Below, piece by piece: positions 61,943 to 64,000 of a stretch of DNA of 64,000 nucleotides. The position numbers were made by a program, and so were the translations under genes. The notes beneath the pieces are model-generated. The model did not search any database, was not told the DNA's origin, and saw only the letters and a list, made by a program, of their open reading frames with translations. Source of the DNA: Microbulbifer sp. YPW1 (GTDB lineage Bacteria > Pseudomonadota > Gammaproteobacteria > Pseudomonadales > Cellvibrionaceae); NCBI RefSeq assembly GCF_013367775.1, contig NZ_CP055157.1:1839001-1903000 (forward strand), given 5' to 3'. The stretch's first letter is position 1; each line of letters begins with the position of its first letter.

Positions 61943-62533
61943 TCAGTCCTCAGTATTGTGTCGCCAGTCGAATTCCATTTGCCGCGCGGTGCGTTCTGCC
62001 AGCGCCACGGACGCGAGCCGTGCAACAAGATGCAGGCTCATGTCGATACCCGCAGAAATACCGCCGGAGGTAACGATCTGTCCCTGGTCTACCCAGCGCT
62101 GCTGTTCGATCACGGCGACATCCGGGTAGGCAGATTTGAGTTCCGGAATATCTTCCCAGTGCGTGGTCGCAGAAAGACCGCTTAATAGCCCTGCCTCGGC
62201 CAGAACGAATGCCCCGGTGCATACCGACGCCACCAGTTGTGCGCTCCGGGCGATGCGCGTGACCCAGTCGGTAACCGCAGTGTTTTTCATGACTTCTGTA
62301 TGCACACCGCCGGCAACGATCAGGACATCCAATGGCGGGTGGTCGTGTATCGTGCAGCGGGGGTTTACGCTGTATCCGCCACGTGCAGCCACAGGATCCA
62401 GGGTTTCCGCTATCAGCAGCGGTATAAATTGTTCTGCGATGCTCGACAAGCGATTCGCGGTGGAAAACACCTCGAACGGCCCGGAGAAGTCGAGGACCTC
62501 GGCATCCGGGTAAATGAAAATTCCGATATTCAT
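61943..62533 (-). CDS. DJ-1/PfpI-family protein
   Basis: The ATG at 62533 gives 196 residues (MNIGIFIYPDAEVLDFSGPFEVF), matching the DJ-1/PfpI group related to the N-terminal halves of GATase-type AraC regulators. The nucleophilic Cys is in LVASVCTGAFVLAEAGLLSG near residue 105, and TTHWEDIPEL follows. No AraC helix-turn-helix is present. Longer upstream frames overlap the next gene and are rejected. It may be an isonitrile-hydratase-like or glyoxalase III-like enzyme; its partner is the GyrI-like protein immediately downstream. Confidence 0.9.
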   Translation of the reverse strand: MNIGIFIYPDAEVLDFSGPFEVFSTANRLSSIAEQFIPLLIAETLDPVAARGGYSVNPRCTIHDHPPLDVLIVAGGVHTEVMKNTAVTDWVTRIARSAQLVASVCTGAFVLAEAGLLSGLSATTHWEDIPELKSAYPDVAVIEQQRWVDQGQIVTSGGISAGIDMSLHLVARLASVALAERTARQMEFDWRHNTED

Positions 62534-62550
62534 AGGCGGTGTTATTTCCC

Positions 62551-63525
62551 TCAGGCAAGCTTCAGGTTGGCATCGGCACGGCTCATCTGGTCGTGCAGGG
62601 ATTGAACCTCGCGGGTCTTCATGATTGTGCTGCCACTGCCGAGGGTGCGCACAAAGCGGCAGGCAGAAAATGCATCTGCCAGCTTGTTGTAATTCTTTAC
62701 CCACCGCGCGCGTGCCGACATGCGCTCGCTGCGGATCGGCCATACCCCGGGGCGTGGCCCCAGTCGCCCCATGCCAATGCGCCAGGGTTTGGGACTGACT
62801 CTGGCGCGGAAGCAATGCTGGTTGGTACACATGCGGACATACAGGGGGTCCGCATTTAGCTCATGCAGCAACTGGGTTGCTTCCTCACTGCCGGGCTCAA
62901 AAGTCTTGTGCATGGCCAGTACGCGAAAGCCCATGGGCGTGCGGTAGAGCCGCAAGTGTGACTGCGGGTGCTTGTTGGCGTAGTCCTCGATGACTCCAAG
63001 CGCGCGCTCTTCCGCACCGCCCTTGATGCGGACATATAGGTGATGCAGAAATTTGCTGATCACGGCGGTGAGCGACATCCCCAGAATTGCGAAAACCAGC
63101 AATATCCACCAGGACTGATACCAGTAAGCCGCAACAGCACCGCCCGTAAGCAGGGCGATCAATACGGCGCGGATCAGTGTGCCCGGCGGCGAGGTATCCA
63201 GATCTATATCGGCAAACAGTACGTCCGGCGTGTTCAGGCACAGGGCGCCGTAGGTATTGCGGGTGATAACGACGTCGCCGTGCTTTTCGATGATTTCCTC
63301 GCGGATTGGCAGGCCCTCGGCGCCGTTGTAAGCCACCTTGTGATCGATGCGTCGCACCTTCTCGCCACACTGCGCACGCGCCATCGCTTCTTTAGCCCGT
63401 TCGTCTGCGTGGGCCTGTGCAGCAGCTTCACTCTCGTCCGACCAGCCAAAACGCTTGATGGTCACCTGCGAGCCGTTAATACGTTCGCGTAATTTTGCTT
63501 CGGCCCAGTATTCCGGCACGATCAT
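62551..63525 (-). CDS. Conserved two-helix membrane protein of unknown function
   Basis: The ATG at 63525 gives 324 residues (MIVPEYWAEAKLRERINGSQVTIKRFGWSD). A soluble N-terminal region (1-120) with Ala/Glu-rich helix is followed by two membrane segments (about 122-165: AVLIALLTGGAVAAYWY and WILLVFAILGMSLTAVI), then a second soluble domain with HLRLYRTPMGFRVLAMHKTF and CTNQHCFRARVSPKPWRIG. Similar proteins occur as hypotheticals in many phyla; I know no function. It is upstream of the DJ-1 gene in the same direction, 17 bp apart, so probably in one operon. Confidence 0.75.
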   Translation of the reverse strand: MIVPEYWAEAKLRERINGSQVTIKRFGWSDESEAAAQAHADERAKEAMARAQCGEKVRRIDHKVAYNGAEGLPIREEIIEKHGDVVITRNTYGALCLNTPDVLFADIDLDTSPPGTLIRAVLIALLTGGAVAAYWYQSWWILLVFAILGMSLTAVISKFLHHLYVRIKGGAEERALGVIEDYANKHPQSHLRLYRTPMGFRVLAMHKTFEPGSEEATQLLHELNADPLYVRMCTNQHCFRARVSPKPWRIGMGRLGPRPGVWPIRSERMSARARWVKNYNKLADAFSACRFVRTLGSGSTIMKTREVQSLHDQMSRADANLKLA

Positions 63526-63729
63526 TGTCTTGATCCCTCTGTTGTTAGGCTGGTTTTGATCAGGGCGTGCACAGTGTGTAACTCGAATCACGAGCTGCCA
63601 TCACCGTTGTGGGAACACCCTCGGCACCGGCAAAGAAGACGATGATTATCGCCACAAGTGATACGGAATTCGCGGCGAGCGGATTCAAAACATACACACT
63701 ATTTCTGTCGGGCAAAATTTCGCCGGTGC

Positions 63730-64000
63730 TCAGGTCTCCACCTCGGTGCTATAGATGGTCATGCCGCGCGCCTGGTAATTGGCGAGTGCGCCTTCGTGGT
63801 CGAGGGTGCAGGTGTGTACCCACACGCGTTTACACGGCGCCCAGTCCCATGCTTCCTGCAGAGCCCGGCTGAGTAGATGTCCGCCGAATCCGCGGCCAAT
63901 AAACCGCGGTGCCAGGCCGAAGTACGCGATCTGGACGTCGTTATTGGTCTGTTTTTCCAGCTCAAAATAACCGGCGATTGCGCCGCGGTAGTAGGCCACC
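63730..64000 (-). CDS. GNAT-family acetyltransferase, C-terminal part, runs off right edge
   Basis: About 90 residues are visible, with the acetyl-CoA-binding motif in YFGLAPRFIGRGFGGHLLSRALQEAW (R-x2-G-x-G/A type loop) and the C-terminal strand VWVHTCTLDHEGALANYQARGMTIY. The N-terminus lies beyond 64000. GNAT enzymes transfer acetyl to amino groups; the substrate is unknown. The gene is separated from the membrane-protein gene by about 200 bp that contain no gene. Confidence 0.88.
   Translation of the reverse strand, partial: VAYYRGAIAGYFELEKQTNNDVQIAYFGLAPRFIGRGFGGHLLSRALQEAWDWAPCKRVWVHTCTLDHEGALANYQARGMTIYSTEVET

Overview
The window looks like chromosome from a marine, polysaccharide-degrading gammaproteobacterium of the Cellvibrionales type; Microbulbifer or a close relative is my best guess. 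The grounds are core gene order (mutY-yggX beside asmA, hisB-hisH-hisA-hisF, gpmI-envC-ctpA divergent from rhodanese-grxC-secB), three large TonB-dependent receptors, a TonB receptor followed by a TPR-sulfotransferase, and a secreted PL3-type pectate lyase. The genus is inference; no rRNA gene is present.

Bases 1 to about 15,250 are the right-hand part of an integrated element whose left end lies outside the window. It abuts the 3' end of a tRNA-Phe gene (15251-15326, minus strand) and carries a P4-type tyrosine integrase and an AlpA-like regulator there. Its cargo is a defence island. A tightly overlapping minus-strand operon encodes an N6-adenine methyltransferase, a second paralogous methyltransferase with damaged catalytic motifs, an HsdS-like specificity protein and the N-terminus of a NERD-domain protein that probably continues as a kinase. 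A divergent XRE-type regulator faces it across a 352-bp control region. The set resembles the methylation-associated defence system (MADS), but with a doubled M subunit. Next come an AT-rich two-gene cassette (SF2 helicase plus divergent HNH-like zinc protein) and a two-gene unit with a double-domain MbcA/ParS/Xre-type antitoxin. The 2.5 kb between that unit and alpA holds decayed genes and two regular repeat arrays: five 27-28-bp direct repeats, and eight 43-45-bp units each built on a 16-bp palindrome that resembles ParB/Noc-type sites.

Bases 15.3-35.5 kb are ordinary chromosome: tRNA-Phe, yggX, mutY, asmA, a zinc-type TonB receptor with a small His-rich partner, histidine biosynthesis genes interrupted by a REP-like inverted repeat, a DUF6316-type protein, ctpA, envC, gpmI, rhodanese, grxC, secB, thioesterase, SDR, smrA, a hairpin-rich possible ncRNA locus, and small META-domain and other lipoproteins.

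Bases 35.6-64 kb are a nutrient-acquisition and accessory region: two TonB receptors, a transporter-like hybrid histidine kinase, MFS transporters, an HSL-type esterase, an HdeD-like membrane protein, a MocR regulator with an unusual C-terminal extension, a nitrilase-family amidohydrolase, a TPR-sulfotransferase, three secreted or lipid-anchored hydrolases, the pectate lyase flanked by truncated genes, and DJ-1/PfpI, GyrI-like and GNAT genes at the right edge.
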